This document shows positions 46,967-57,419 of a DNA stretch of 64,000 nucleotides, piece by piece. Where the stretch lies: positions 117,344,449 to 117,408,448 of the forward strand of contig NC_092047.1 in NCBI RefSeq assembly GCF_003086295.3, in the 5' to 3' direction. The notes under the pieces are model-generated. The model had not been told where the DNA came from. It searched no databases and saw only the letters and a program-made list of their open reading frames with translations. The first letter of the stretch is position 1. Every line of letters starts with the position of its first letter. Position numbers and translations under genes: made by a program. The DNA is from Arachis hypogaea (Eukaryota; Streptophyta; Magnoliopsida; Fabales; Fabaceae).

Positions 46967-47310
46967 GACACTTATTTCTACCGAAGCTAATATTGATCCC
47001 CTCTTTTAGGGAAGCTACTATAGTTATGAAAAACCTAAGAGTTTGTGTACATATATCACCTAATATTAGAAGTTATTATACTTATTTATTATTATTAACA
47101 TGAACTTTAAAATAAATAGAAAAGATGCCAATGAGTTAATGGCATAATCTCTCCATATTGTGGGTTCGACTCTCTCTATCTTTAGTAAAAAAAAAACTTT
47201 AATAAAAAAAAAATAGTTAGGAAAGATTTATTGAGCTGACCAAAGGAAATAATGCCATATATTAGGTAAACTAAAATACCATAGTATCAATATAGACATG
47301 TTGGTTGACT
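46967..47310 (+). repeat. MATH gene 3' flank, copy B without the gene
   Basis: ACTTATTTCTACCGAAGC, CCCTCTTTTAGGG and, after a SINE, AATAATGCCATATATTAGG and ATCAATATAGACATG match copy A (37028-37560) and copy C (50412-50560). No MATH coding sequence precedes it; the FAR1-type pseudogene abuts instead. Confidence 0.75.
47124..47196 (+). mobile_element. SINE, internally deleted copy
   Basis: GCCAATGAGTTAATGGCATAATCTC, a B box (GGGTTCGACTCTC) and a poly-A tail match the SINE at 24119, with about 25 bp missing between the boxes. The duplicated flank copy at 50433-50465 lacks the insert and shows the empty site. ACTTTAA(A)ATAAA-like sequence on both sides is the probable target duplication. Confidence 0.8.
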
Positions 47311-48375
47311 CAATAACAAGATAGTAGTAAAATCTAAAGAAGAAACAATAATACATGCATATTCTCTTAATAAGACCATCTCTCGAGCTAATTTTAAGTT
47401 TAATCTTATTTTGGATTTCATAAAATAACACTTAGGACTATATATCATATATAATTATTTGAAACTAAAAATGAGATTTATATTTAGTTTTACTTCATTT
47501 AGAATTTTATATTATTTAATAGTTATATAAATTGTAAAAATTTTATTGGTTTTTCATCAAGGTAATATCATCTCTTTAAGATGAGATCGATTTTATTCAC
47601 CTATTAATTTCAATGTAAATTTTAATTCTAAATCAGTTAATTTCTTAAATGTATCGAAAATAATACTCAAAAAGTACTGTATTAAAATAGTTTTAAGATA
47701 TTAATATTTTTTTATTTAAATAATAAAAAAAAATATTTCTTTTCTAAATTTTGTGATATTAGCAAAAATTGGCAAACAGGCATATAGTATGATATTTGGG
47801 ATTTTTTTATTTAAATTATTTAAATATAATATTTATCAAAATATATAATCTGAAGAGTATTAACTATTTATGCATTAAATTCTACTAGATAAAAAATGAA
47901 AATGGTAAACAATGTGAATAATGAATTATATTTTCGGCCCACAAAAGCAAAAGGTAACTTTTATATCTCCCTCTCCCTTGCCCTCGTGCCCTTATGCTTT
48001 GTTCGATTTTAAATTTTTTTTTTTTGGTTTTGACTACTTAAGCTTATGCACTCATTTCTACACATGGGTCATGTATGTTATAATATGCATAGTGTTTTGG
48101 TGATTCTTTGGATTTAGGGCAACTTAATTATATGGTTACATAAATGTGTAGCATGCCTGTTATTATTATATAGATTACTTTCTTTACAAGTTTGGTCTGA
48201 ATAATACCAATTTTACAAGTTCTCAAAACCACTCCAATTGTATGACAACAACATTGCTATTTTCTAATTCATTATGAGTTTTATCTAATCTGCAATACTA
48301 GCATGGTGTTAACGAATGTTCTACTTACAATTAGTTGACCCTGGTTGACTCTTGATATGTATATATGGATTTTTC
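47311..48375. other. AT-rich DNA, then intron-2 remnant of the MATH copy
   Basis: No gene to about 47940. From roughly 48010 (TTTTGGTTTTGACTACTTAA, then CATGGGTCATGTATG, ATGCATAGTGTTTTGGTG) the sequence follows intron 2 of the intact MATH gene (35590-35720 onward). The first two MATH exons are absent. Confidence 0.6.
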
Positions 48376-49129
48376 AGAAGCTCAACACACATTCAATGCC
48401 AAAGAGAGTGACTGGGGCTTCAATTCATTTTTACATTTAGCTGACTTTTATAATCTTAGAAAGGGGTTTATTGTGAATGACACTTGTATAATTGAAGCTA
48501 AGATTTCCGTCAGCACCCTAGAGCTTGAGAAAATGTTGATCAACCTGCTCCACCAGTTCCTGTTGAAGTGCCTGCTAAAGCCTATTGAACATGTTGATCA
48601 TCCTTCATCTATGGACATGTGTGCAATCTCAATTGACGAGCTTGTTGATTCCAGGAGTTTAGGAAAAATAGAAAAAGCGTTGGTTTCGCTTCTTGACGAA
48701 GTATGTGCAAAGCATCCCTCAGTTATTTAATGCTAGAAGAAGAGAAGTCGAAGGTTTAGCGAATGGGCATTCACGGATTTGGGAAGAGTTCTGCATTTTC
48801 TCAGGACTAAAAAGGTGAGAGATATGGATGAAGAGGCTTGTAGCAATCTTCAAATCTTATGGGGAGAACTTGAGACGTTTAGATTTGATTTAACTTGGCT
48901 GGAGCCACATGTTCAATCCGCCTTAAGTATGAAAAATTACACGGAGAGATCCGCTAAAGTGCAAAGTGTGAAGGAGAATGTGGCTGCTCTGGAGATGGAA
49001 ATGAAGAAGCTGGAGGCAATGGTTGCTTCTGTTGAAGTTGATCTTGAAATGGCAAGAAGTGAATTGGTGAAAGTTGAAGAAGGCTTTGAAGAGAGAGATT
49101 TGGATGGTAAACTAGGATATGGACCCTAG
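48376..49129 (+). pseudogene. MATH/coiled-coil gene copy, last exon only
   Basis: The segment aligns with exon 3 of the gene at 35066, starting after a conserved TTTTTCAG acceptor. The MATH end (ESDWGFNSFLHLADF...FIVNDTCIIEA) is kept. A short stretch around 48530-48575 is read in a shifted frame and then restored, and a TAA at 48727-48729 replaces the Gly codon of the intact copy. Downstream (48779-49129) the coiled coil is again open and ends with GYGP as in the parent. Without exons 1-2 and with the stop it cannot make the full protein. Confidence 0.88.
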
Positions 49130-49344
49130 ATTCATATTGTTGAAATTCACTTAATCTATGCAGATATTTTAAGGAACCAATGAACCTATGTGTATGTATG
49201 ACTAACTCGTGTAATAGCATTATAATTTCTTGCACTTAGTTGAGTTGCACAAAGAAAGAAGATTACAAATTGACTTATTTACCAACGAAATTTCTGTAAA
49301 ATGTGACACTTATAATATTGACTCTTCTTTCTCTTATATTATTA

Positions 49345-50411
49345 GAGTTAAGTATGATTTTGGTTCCAACCTAGAGGCCGAAAATCAATTTCGTTTCCGA
49401 TCTTTTTTTTTTTTTTTCGCTACAAAATGGTCCTCAAAATTTCAGTTTGTTTTAAAATCGTCCTTCGAATGAAAATACCCTTTCCCTTTACCCCAAAATC
49501 AACCAAACTCAACAGAAGTAGAACAGAAATCTACACCAAACCAGAATCCACCACCACCACCAGTATCATCATGGTCATCATCATCATCATCAGAACTTCT
49601 CCCAAAATCAACTAGAAACCCAAGCTGAACAAGAACCCACCACCACCACCATTATCATCATGGTCGTCGTCATCATCATCATCATCATCAAAAGAACAAC
49701 AAAACTCAAAACATAACCCACCACCACCCCACCATCATCATCAACACAAGAACCCACCACCACCCCCACCTCAGAAAATCAGAACTCAGAACTCAGAAAA
49801 TTAAAACTCAGAAAATCAGAACTCAAAAAACCAGAACAATCAAAACTCAGAACCATCAACAAAATTCAAAACTAAAAATTCAGAAATTACACAAAAAATC
49901 CAGTTTACAGAAGAAGAAGAAGAAGCGGCAGGCGGTGAACGTCGTGGAGCAGCGGCAAGGTCGCGGGTAGCAGTGCGAGCGGCGAGGACTGAACGACGAG
50001 GAGCAGGAGCGGTAGCGGCGACGGCGAGGAGCAACGGCGGTGGCCCTTAGCTTTCTCCCTTCCGATCTCTCTCTTCTCCCTTAGCTTTCTCCTCTCTTGC
50101 TCTTTATTTCCCCTTCAAGCGGCGGTGCGGCGCTACAGCGGTGCGACGGTGCGGCCTCCCCTTCCCTCTTCTTCCCTCCCCTTCCCCCCGATTCTCCCTC
50201 CCCCAAACCCCCGATTTTCTTTCTCCGTCCCGTGGCTCTTTTTTTTTTAATTTTTAATGAAGAGTAATTTGGTAATAAAAAATAAAAAAATTGATAAAAA
50301 TATTGATTTTAAAATAAACTAAAATTTTGGAGACCATTTTGTAGCGAAAAAAAAGTTGAAAACGAAATCGATTTTCAGGCTCTACGTTAGGACCAAAATC
50401 ATAATTAACCC
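49345..50411. mobile_element. Non-autonomous Mutator-like element, 1,067 bp, long TIRs
   Basis: Inverted repeats of about 115 bp start GAGTTAAGTATGATTTTGG on the left and GGGTTAATTATGATTTTGG on the right and both contain CGCTACAAAATGGTC. A 9-bp target duplication ATATTATTA flanks them exactly (49336-49344 and 50412-50420), diagnostic of Mutator-like transposition. The interior has (CCACCA/ATC)n and a GC-rich block (about 49925-50170, GCGGCGACGGCGAGGAGC) very unlike the host region. There is no transposase. The interior could be captured host DNA (Pack-MULE) but I recognise no gene. Confidence 0.92.
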
Positions 50412-50762
50412 ATATTATTATTATTATTATTAACATGAACTTTAAAATAGTTAAGAAAGATTTAGTGAGCACACCAAGGGGAATAATGCCATGTACTAGG
50501 TAAACTAAAATACGATAGCATCAATATAGACATATTAGTGTCACCGTATATGTAGGATATTAAATGCATATCTATATCCATATGAAGAAGCATCTTGTTT
50601 GTCTCTATAAAACACCCAAAAACATATTATATTACCTATGGTACATGACACTAATATGTTGAAAAGTGAAAATATAACACAATATCTCATACTAAGAAGG
50701 ATATTATCTGTGATCAATGACAAAAATCTTCAAAAACTAAATAAGAAATAAACTTCTAAGAA
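50412..50762 (+). repeat. MATH 3' flank, copy C, and tRNA upstream DNA
   Basis: ATTAACATGAACTTTAAAATAG, AATAATGCCATGTACTAGG and ATCAATATAGACATATTAG match copies A and B up to about 50560. The rest is the AT-rich upstream region of the tRNA gene. Confidence 0.7.
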
Positions 50763-50835
50763 GCGCCTGTAGCTCAGTGGATAGAGCGTCTGTTTCCTAA
50801 GCAGAAAGTCGTAGGTTCGACCCCTACCTGGCGCG
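50763..50835 (+). tRNA. Nuclear tRNA-Arg(CCU)
   Basis: A 73-nt cloverleaf: acceptor GCGCCTG/CTGGCGC with discriminator G, D arm with A box (TAGCTCAGTGG), anticodon stem TCTGT/GCAGA with loop TTCCTAA (anticodon CCU, reads AGG), and T arm with B box GGTTCGACCCC. It is intron-free and intact. It is the only apparently functional RNA gene in the window. Confidence 0.95.
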
Positions 50836-50843
50836 ATCCACTG

Positions 50844-50849
50844 TTTTTT
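50844..50849 (+). terminator. RNA polymerase III terminator
   Basis: Six T residues begin nine bases after the tRNA 3' end. Confidence 0.85.
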
Positions 50850-53346
50850 CCTCAAAGATATTGAACTGTGCACTCATCACATTAGCGCATAGACACAGGC
50901 TTTCTTTATCAAATTAACAAATGAAAAACATGTTCTTGTTGCTCTTTCTAGCATGAATTTTTTACAGGAAAGTCTGTATATGGAACATAATATACTATAC
51001 CGCTGTATTAAGAGACTAGTTCATAATCTGATACTACATCTTTATGTACAAAAACTAAAACAACTTAATGCATATTAAATTAACTAGTTTCTTCATTTGT
51101 CTTTTCACTCAACACAAAGCAGTGAAAGCACACACTTGATGAATATCCAGAATACAAGAAGAATGATACAACACTTTCCAAATTTGAAGTTGCCTTCTTA
51201 CAGTTTTCTTTGGTCACGTGTACTGCCTTTCTTACATTCATGCTTTTCGAAAAAATGCTTCCAAAAGAAGAGCTTTCTACTTAGATTTCCTTCTTTCAAA
51301 TACATAGTAAGCCTCATTTTTTCTTCTTTAATGCACCATACTTGACCTACTTTTGTATCTTTTCCTTTAGCGTCATTTTCCTATCACATTTAGAATGAAA
51401 ACATCGACATTATAATGTTTGTTCCAATTTACAAATTTACACTACAAATAGTGAGTAAAGAAAAACTGCATACTCAACAAACTAAGCAAACAGAAATTAT
51501 CTTGTTTCTTAGGAATCTTAATGCCCTCTATTGACACTAGGCATGATGAAGGTGCTGCAACATAAAATGTGTAGAAAGAAAAAGCTTCAGGACTATGTGA
51601 GATAAATGATATGAAACCGAATAACCTCATTCATTGATTATACATAAGATACAAAAGGCAATCTTATATATGCGAGGAAACTAGCCAATAGAATAAGAGA
51701 TTCGAAACAGATTCAAACCGAAAGAGCAAAGCAGAAATTAACACCCTAACTAAAATATACAGAATGGTGTTACAACCAACACTTATTCTAAGTTCCCAAC
51801 TCAAACTCAGGGTATTCCTTGGTAAAACTGAGTTTGGACTTAATGAACTAGTAATGGTTGACCATGAAACTTGAATGAATGGCAGTCCCAGTCGTATTGT
51901 ATTTCAGCATTCCAGCAAAGAAATCCATATTGTATTTCAGGGTCTGGATCATGAGAAACCTGCATAGAACAAAAATTGACCAGTTTTATTATAATAAGCA
52001 TAATGAGATAGTACCGCAAAATGCTGATTGGTTAGAAAGTAGAAGAACATTTGTTTTATGAAAGATGAAAACATAAACCAACCAATGGAGCTAGAATTAC
52101 GTTTAGATACAAATATGTAATCAATTTAATTTTTTCATTACGGCATGGGAACTGAGGTTCTGCAGGTTATGACTTCTAAACTAAAGATGAGAAATTTTCT
52201 ATTGCAATTACCCATCTAAAAGGATGAAGTGTGTGCTGTGCCAAGCACTCACAAGACGCTTGAAACCACAACATCCTTGGACTGGTTTTCATAGAATGCT
52301 TGCATTATCATATCTATGAATTTCTTGGAACATTCAACTCTGCATTTTGGACAGAGGAAAGTATAATTAGATGGAGACAAGGAAAAAGTGGGAGGCATCG
52401 TAGAAAATTTCAAATAATAAATAACATCAAAGCTTGAACATATGCCAAAACTTACTTTAGCGCACCCCCATTCTCACCTTCCCACATCCATGAATTGAAA
52501 TTCCTGCCTCCACCTTACCAATTATAAATGGAAACCAACATACAACACATTAGTATATCAAATATTGTAGATATTGAAGCATAGTGGGATACTAAAAAAA
52601 AACTACAAAAATGTTGGGCAGATCAATTTTGATTGAAGATGATGAAAGTGAGATTAGCAACACATCATAGAATTCGATGAAGTCAAATGAGGAAGACCCA
52701 ACGCAAGAGTATGCGGGAAAAAAGAAAACTTGTCAAACTGAAATAAAAATTAGAGCACCTTCAAAATCTATTACTTGTCTCGGAAGTACCCAAAATGGCA
52801 CAAATGTAAAAACAGAGAAATGAAATCTGATGACAAGCCGTTTGCTTCCTAATTACATTTGTCATGACTTTCGGATTTAATTTGTGGGTCTTTCTCTCTT
52901 CAAGAACCTTGGTTTAATCATTATGGATTAAAGATGAAAATTTCAGATAGGCATCACATAAGAGATTTCTATGAGATAAACAGAGTCCAAAAATTTAAAA
53001 ATATAAAGCAAAATTGTATGAACTAAAATCTGACAGAAATAGAAAACTGAAATTAAATGGCATAACTAAAGTATGTTCTGTTTTCGTAATTCGAGAAATC
53101 GGTATGACTTTGCAAATCAAACGAATAATATATTTCATAAAGTACGAACGCACCTCCTCCTTAACATATTAATAGACAGAATCCTTGCATGTTGCGGAAA
53201 TCAACGAAACTCATCCTCCTAGTCTGCAATCAAGGGGAAAAATTGGTTCGGCATATTAACAAGGCAAAGAGAATGTTTGGTGGGAACAATTAGCATTGTA
53301 ATTGGAGAGTGTGCAGTGAGTCTAGGGAAGATGAGAGCAAAAACAA
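50850..53346. other. Intergenic downstream of the CNL gene
   Basis: AT-rich with no recognised protein. Plant CNL genes often have spliced 3' UTRs, and the receptor transcript could extend into this region from 53346 downward. No convincing splice pair was fixed by eye. Confidence 0.45.
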
Positions 53347-54237
53347 TTACCCTTTTCTGAATTGAATCCGTGGGTCGTTCATCTCTTCCAGCTTACTCCA
53401 CAATGGACATTCTCCCCTGATGAGGAGTTTTGATATGGAGGCAGGCAGGTTTTGTTGTGTGATATTCTCCAGCTTTGGACACTTATCAATTGTTAATTGT
53501 TGGAGGGAGGTGAGATGGTGAAGGCCCTTGCAGTCTAGCATCTCCAGATTTAAAAAGTTCGACAATTGTAGAGACTTGAGGGAAGCAGGAAGGCAACCCT
53601 CTCTGGGGAACCACTTAACTTCCTTCCATTGTCCAAGGATAAGATGGGTAAGGCCTTCACTCTGCAAACCCTTTGATGTTATCCACCTCTCTAGTTTCTC
53701 GCAGCCAACGATCTCAAGAGTTGTCAAGCTCGGCGGGAGGCACTCCTCTCCAAGACAATCCATTTCTGGGCAAGCTTCTATTTCAAGTTCCTCTAGGTGT
53801 GGCGCAGCAAAGCCTAGCCACGGCACTGATACTAAACGGCGGCATTTTGAGATTGAGAGTTTCTTGAGATTTGGAAGGGCCCCCAATGGCAACAACGTCA
53901 GCGAATCACATTCTTCGACAACTAACTCCGTTAGGGACTTGGGTTGCAGTGGCTCTGAGAATGTTAATTTTGAACACCCAGTGATTTGCAGATATGGTAA
54001 TGAATTGGGCAAATAATCTCCCGAAACTGATATTGCTGACGTATAATACTCGATTATCAAACGTTGGACACACCGCCATTGGATGTGGGGCAGCCACTCC
54101 AATACGGACTTGGCCAGCTCAGTGTCTGAAATTATTACCGCATGCGGTTCTGCATGATGATGTAAATAAGAATCCGTTACAAGTAACTGGTGAAGCTTGG
54201 GAGCTCTCGGCAGTGAACATGCAAGCTCTTTGCAATA
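53347..54237 (-). pseudogene. Severed 3' part of the CNL gene (LRR C-terminus)
   Basis: From 54237 downward the frame is open for 296 codons to TAA at 53347: YCKELACSLPRAPKL, then LRRs such as SLPYLQITGCSKLTF, LTELVVEECDSLTLLPLG, LKKLSISKCRRL, LTTLEIVGCEKLE and LTSLQQLTIDKCPKLENI, ending DPRIQFRKG. The motif at the junction (LTII on one side, YCKELACSLP on the other) is a continuous LRR in this family. This is therefore the rest of the receptor at 54621-57419, cut off by the MITE. It has no promoter or good start of its own. Confidence 0.88.
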
Positions 54238-54238
54238 A

Positions 54239-54621
54239 GTGCATGTTTGGGCGCCATTATTTTGTTAAAAAAAGATCTTTTTTCAACGAAAAAAGATCTT
54301 TTTTTATTTTTTAACGTGTTTGGCAAATTTCTAGTAGTAAAAGTAAAAGCACTAGTAAAATCAAAAAAAGATCTTTTTTGAGAAGCTGTAATTTACATCT
54401 TTTTTAAAAGATCTTTTTTCCTTAAAAAAAAGATGTTTTTCGTGTAATAAATGAACAAAAAAGTACTTTTATATTGTTATACCCAAACATAATTGATAGA
54501 TAAAAAGACCTTTTTACATGAGATATCCAAACATAAAATTACTTTTACTTCTCTATAAGATCTTTTAAAAAAAGATAACTCGAAAAAAGATCTTTTCTCA
54601 AAAGCTCACCCAAACAAGCCC
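54239..54621. mobile_element. Harbinger/Tourist-type MITE inside the CNL exon, 383 bp
   Basis: Ends GTGCATGTTTGGGCG (left) and, on the other strand, GGGCTTGTTTGGGTG form imperfect terminal inverted repeats, and inner AAAAAAGATCTTTTT blocks extend the pairing. TAA (TTA on the minus strand) flanks both ends (54236-54238 and 54622-54624), the PIF/Harbinger duplication. Removing the element and one TTA would leave the LRR frame uninterrupted. Confidence 0.9.
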
Positions 54622-57419
54622 TAAATAATGGTAAGTTCCTCCAGAGCCGGAAGGTGAGCAGGTAGATCTCCGCTTAACACCGGACAGTCTTCTATTGAAA
54701 GGCTTTTAAGTTTCAGAAATCCATCAAACCCATCAGGAATATGCCACTCCCGCCAGCAAGGCATATCACGAAATACCAGAGTTTGAAGAGATCTGAAGGG
54801 TGTCCCCTGATGAGATGATTCAGCGTTGTTGTAAAACTCACCACCAATTCTCTCCAACCCATCAACTCCCCATATCAACAGATGCTGCAGAGACGGTAAC
54901 TGTCCCAGTGAAGGAACCTGACGGCAATTCTTACAAAAATAAAAACTCAATTTAGTCATATTGGAGTAGCAAGGAAGGCCTAACCAATCGGGGAATGTTT
55001 CACCCCTGTAACTAAAAATTGATAACTCCTTCAATTTTCGGTGAGGTTCTAACTTCTCAAGTATCTCTCTCTCTTTTTCAACATCAACAATATCACCACC
55101 ACCACCACCACCACAATCATCATCATCACCATCATCCTCCCCATCGTCATCCATGTCGTAATCGTCATCGTCATCGTCATTATTGGGAAGCCATTTCAAG
55201 TCTAAAATGATGATGTGCTTCTTGTTACCCATCTTTGCCTCCAAAGCTTCACCGCTGTCTTTCACATTCTGTAATTTGGAAATGCAAAGTGAGCCATGAA
55301 GATTGTCAAGTGTTCCCAATCCTCTAATCCCATTATCCACATGCTTCCCCACAATGTAATTACTTAAGTAGTTCAGATGCTTTAACTCACTCATGCCTTT
55401 TGGCATCTCTTTTAACTGAAAATCATCTTCTATATCAAGATGGCGCAGGTTCACAAGATCTTGCATCCGGCTAGGAAGCATCTCCAGCTTCTGACAACAC
55501 CTCAACTTCAACGTTTGGAGATTGTATAATTTACACAATGACTCAGGCAATGTCAAGATAGGTGTGTGAGAGAGATCCAAATAATGCAAATGGATCAGTT
55601 TATCTATTGAAACAGGCAATGACTCAATAGGAAAACATTTAAATGACAGAACTCTTAAACACCTCGTTTGTAATTGTAAGAGCCAAAAATCACTTTCTAA
55701 CTTAATTAATCCATCTGGCTGATGAGGAAAACGTACATCCAAAAAGGTTCTCATATGTATTGCTCCCTTACAGGCCTCTCCAAGTCTTAAAATTGGATCA
55801 CGAGGATTTACCATATATGACAAATGACGAGTTTTGCTGCAAATCTTTTGTGGATCTCCTAATTCACTGACTCTGAAATAGAATTTTTCAGCAAAAAATG
55901 TTGCTAAATCATGCATAAGATCATGCATTACAAATAAGCTAGCATTTTCACTAGAAGGCTGAAAAAATGACCTTGCAACTAATTCATCAAAATATGCACG
56001 ACCAATATTTTCCAATGTGTAACTTTCTATTGTTTGTACGAAGTCCTCAGCCATCCACAACCAGATTAATTCCTCTTTGTCAAATTGATAATCCTCAGGA
56101 TATAATGAGCAATAAACAAAACACCGCTTTAAATGCGAAGGAAGATAGTGATAACTAACTCTTAATGCAGGAACAATCTTACTCTCATCTTCAGAAAGCT
56201 CCCAAATTTTACTTTCCCGTATATTCTCCCAGTCTTCTACATTATCCTTATTGCGCAGTAAACCCCCGAGTGTCTTCACAGCCAAAGGTAATCCCTTACA
56301 TTTTTCAACAATTTTTTTACCAATTTGTTCTAAGATTACATATTCTCTAGAACTAGTAGAAATAGATGAATGTTTCAAAAACAAAGACCAGCAATCCTCG
56401 TCGGACAATATATCTAACTTGTAATGCCTATTTGTAGTTGACATTACAGAATCAACATTTCTAGTACGAGTAGTTAAAAGAATTTTACTTCCTTTATTCC
56501 CACTCAAAAAAGGTTTTAGAAAATTGTCCCACAAGTTTTGCTGATTATCCCAAACATCATCTAAAACTACCAAAAATGTCTTTTCAGTTAACTTTTCCTT
56601 CAATTCTGTTTGAATTGAATTCAAGTTAACCATGTTACAAGGAGAAGAAGCTATGTCTTCCATTATAGCCTTGGTAACATTAACCGGGTCAAATTTTGTT
56701 GCAACACACACCCATGCTTTAATGGCAAACTTTTTCTTCACTCTGGCATCGTTGTAAACCAATTGAGCCAAAGTAGTCTTTCCGATTCCACCAATACCTT
56801 CTATAGAGATCACAGACAAATTATCATCACAAGTGTCGTCTAACAAAAATTTTATGATGGTCTCTTTGTCATCGTTCCTGCCATATATATCAGAACTTTC
56901 AATCAGGGATGATTGAATTCTCCATGACATGTCCTCCAGATCTTTGGCAACCCCTTGTTTCAGATCAAGATCATCTTTCTCTTCAACAATAGACTCTAGT
57001 TTGTCAACTATGTCTTGCATGCTAGTCACTACCCCCATCTCATCGTCATCACTATCTTCCAAAATTGAATCAACATAGTGAGACCAGGAAGAAGAGTTAC
57101 CTGGATCCCTCTGAGTGGGAGTGGGAGTGGCAGTGGCAGCTTTAGTGGAGAGTTCATCGAGCAAGTCATCAGCCATATAAAGAGCATCTTGGAGATCAAC
57201 AAGCCACTTGTTGACTTCTTGATCTCGGATCTGCTTCTGCTCAGCATCATCAAGCACAGGTCGAGTGGCACGAAGACTCGCTCTCAGCCTTCGAAACAAC
57301 TTCTGGTCAGCTAACCTCTTTGCTTCTGGGGTTGAGTTGACATCGAGGGAAGACAGCTTGTTCAAAACAGCATCAACAAAGGAAGAGAGATAAGCTCTAC
57401 CCTGAAGTTTTGCAGCCAT
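54621..57419 (-). CDS. CC-NB-ARC-LRR disease resistance protein (RPP13-like), truncated by a MITE
   Basis: 932 residues in one exon. The N-terminal coiled-coil (Rx-N) domain starts MAAKLQGRAYLSSFVDAVLN with VLDDAEQKQI. The NB-ARC has the P-loop GIGGIGKTTLAQLVYND (about 205-220), kinase-2 LVVLDDVW (about 281), RNBS-B ILLTTRTRN, GLPLAVKTLGGLL (about 375), RNBS-D CFVYCSLYPEDY and MHD-type VMHDLMHDLA (about 500). LRRs follow from about 560. The family are cytoplasmic sensors of pathogen effectors, activated by ADP/ATP exchange and oligomerisation. All NB motifs are intact, but the frame stops at TAG 54621-54623 made by the MITE junction, losing about 300 residues of LRR. An acidic Asp/Gly tract (about residues 745-778) interrupts the LRRs. 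The product would be a CNL with a shortened effector-recognition region. Confidence 0.93.
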   Translation of the reverse strand: MAAKLQGRAYLSSFVDAVLNKLSSLDVNSTPEAKRLADQKLFRRLRASLRATRPVLDDAEQKQIRDQEVNKWLVDLQDALYMADDLLDELSTKAATATPTPTQRDPGNSSSWSHYVDSILEDSDDDEMGVVTSMQDIVDKLESIVEEKDDLDLKQGVAKDLEDMSWRIQSSLIESSDIYGRNDDKETIIKFLLDDTCDDNLSVISIEGIGGIGKTTLAQLVYNDARVKKKFAIKAWVCVATKFDPVNVTKAIMEDIASSPCNMVNLNSIQTELKEKLTEKTFLVVLDDVWDNQQNLWDNFLKPFLSGNKGSKILLTTRTRNVDSVMSTTNRHYKLDILSDEDCWSLFLKHSSISTSSREYVILEQIGKKIVEKCKGLPLAVKTLGGLLRNKDNVEDWENIRESKIWELSEDESKIVPALRVSYHYLPSHLKRCFVYCSLYPEDYQFDKEELIWLWMAEDFVQTIESYTLENIGRAYFDELVARSFFQPSSENASLFVMHDLMHDLATFFAEKFYFRVSELGDPQKICSKTRHLSYMVNPRDPILRLGEACKGAIHMRTFLDVRFPHQPDGLIKLESDFWLLQLQTRCLRVLSFKCFPIESLPVSIDKLIHLHYLDLSHTPILTLPESLCKLYNLQTLKLRCCQKLEMLPSRMQDLVNLRHLDIEDDFQLKEMPKGMSELKHLNYLSNYIVGKHVDNGIRGLGTLDNLHGSLCISKLQNVKDSGEALEAKMGNKKHIIILDLKWLPNNDDDDDDYDMDDDGEDDGDDDDCGGGGGGDIVDVEKEREILEKLEPHRKLKELSIFSYRGETFPDWLGLPCYSNMTKLSFYFCKNCRQVPSLGQLPSLQHLLIWGVDGLERIGGEFYNNAESSHQGTPFRSLQTLVFRDMPCWREWHIPDGFDGFLKLKSLSIEDCPVLSGDLPAHLPALEELTII
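55085..55190. repeat. Trinucleotide repeat (ATC/ACC)n coding for an Asp/Gly tract
   Basis: CACCACCACCACCACCACAA followed by CATCATCATCACCATC and TCGTCATCGTCATCGTCATC. Read on the minus strand it codes for runs of Asp and a stretch of Gly inside the receptor LRR. Confidence 0.9.
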
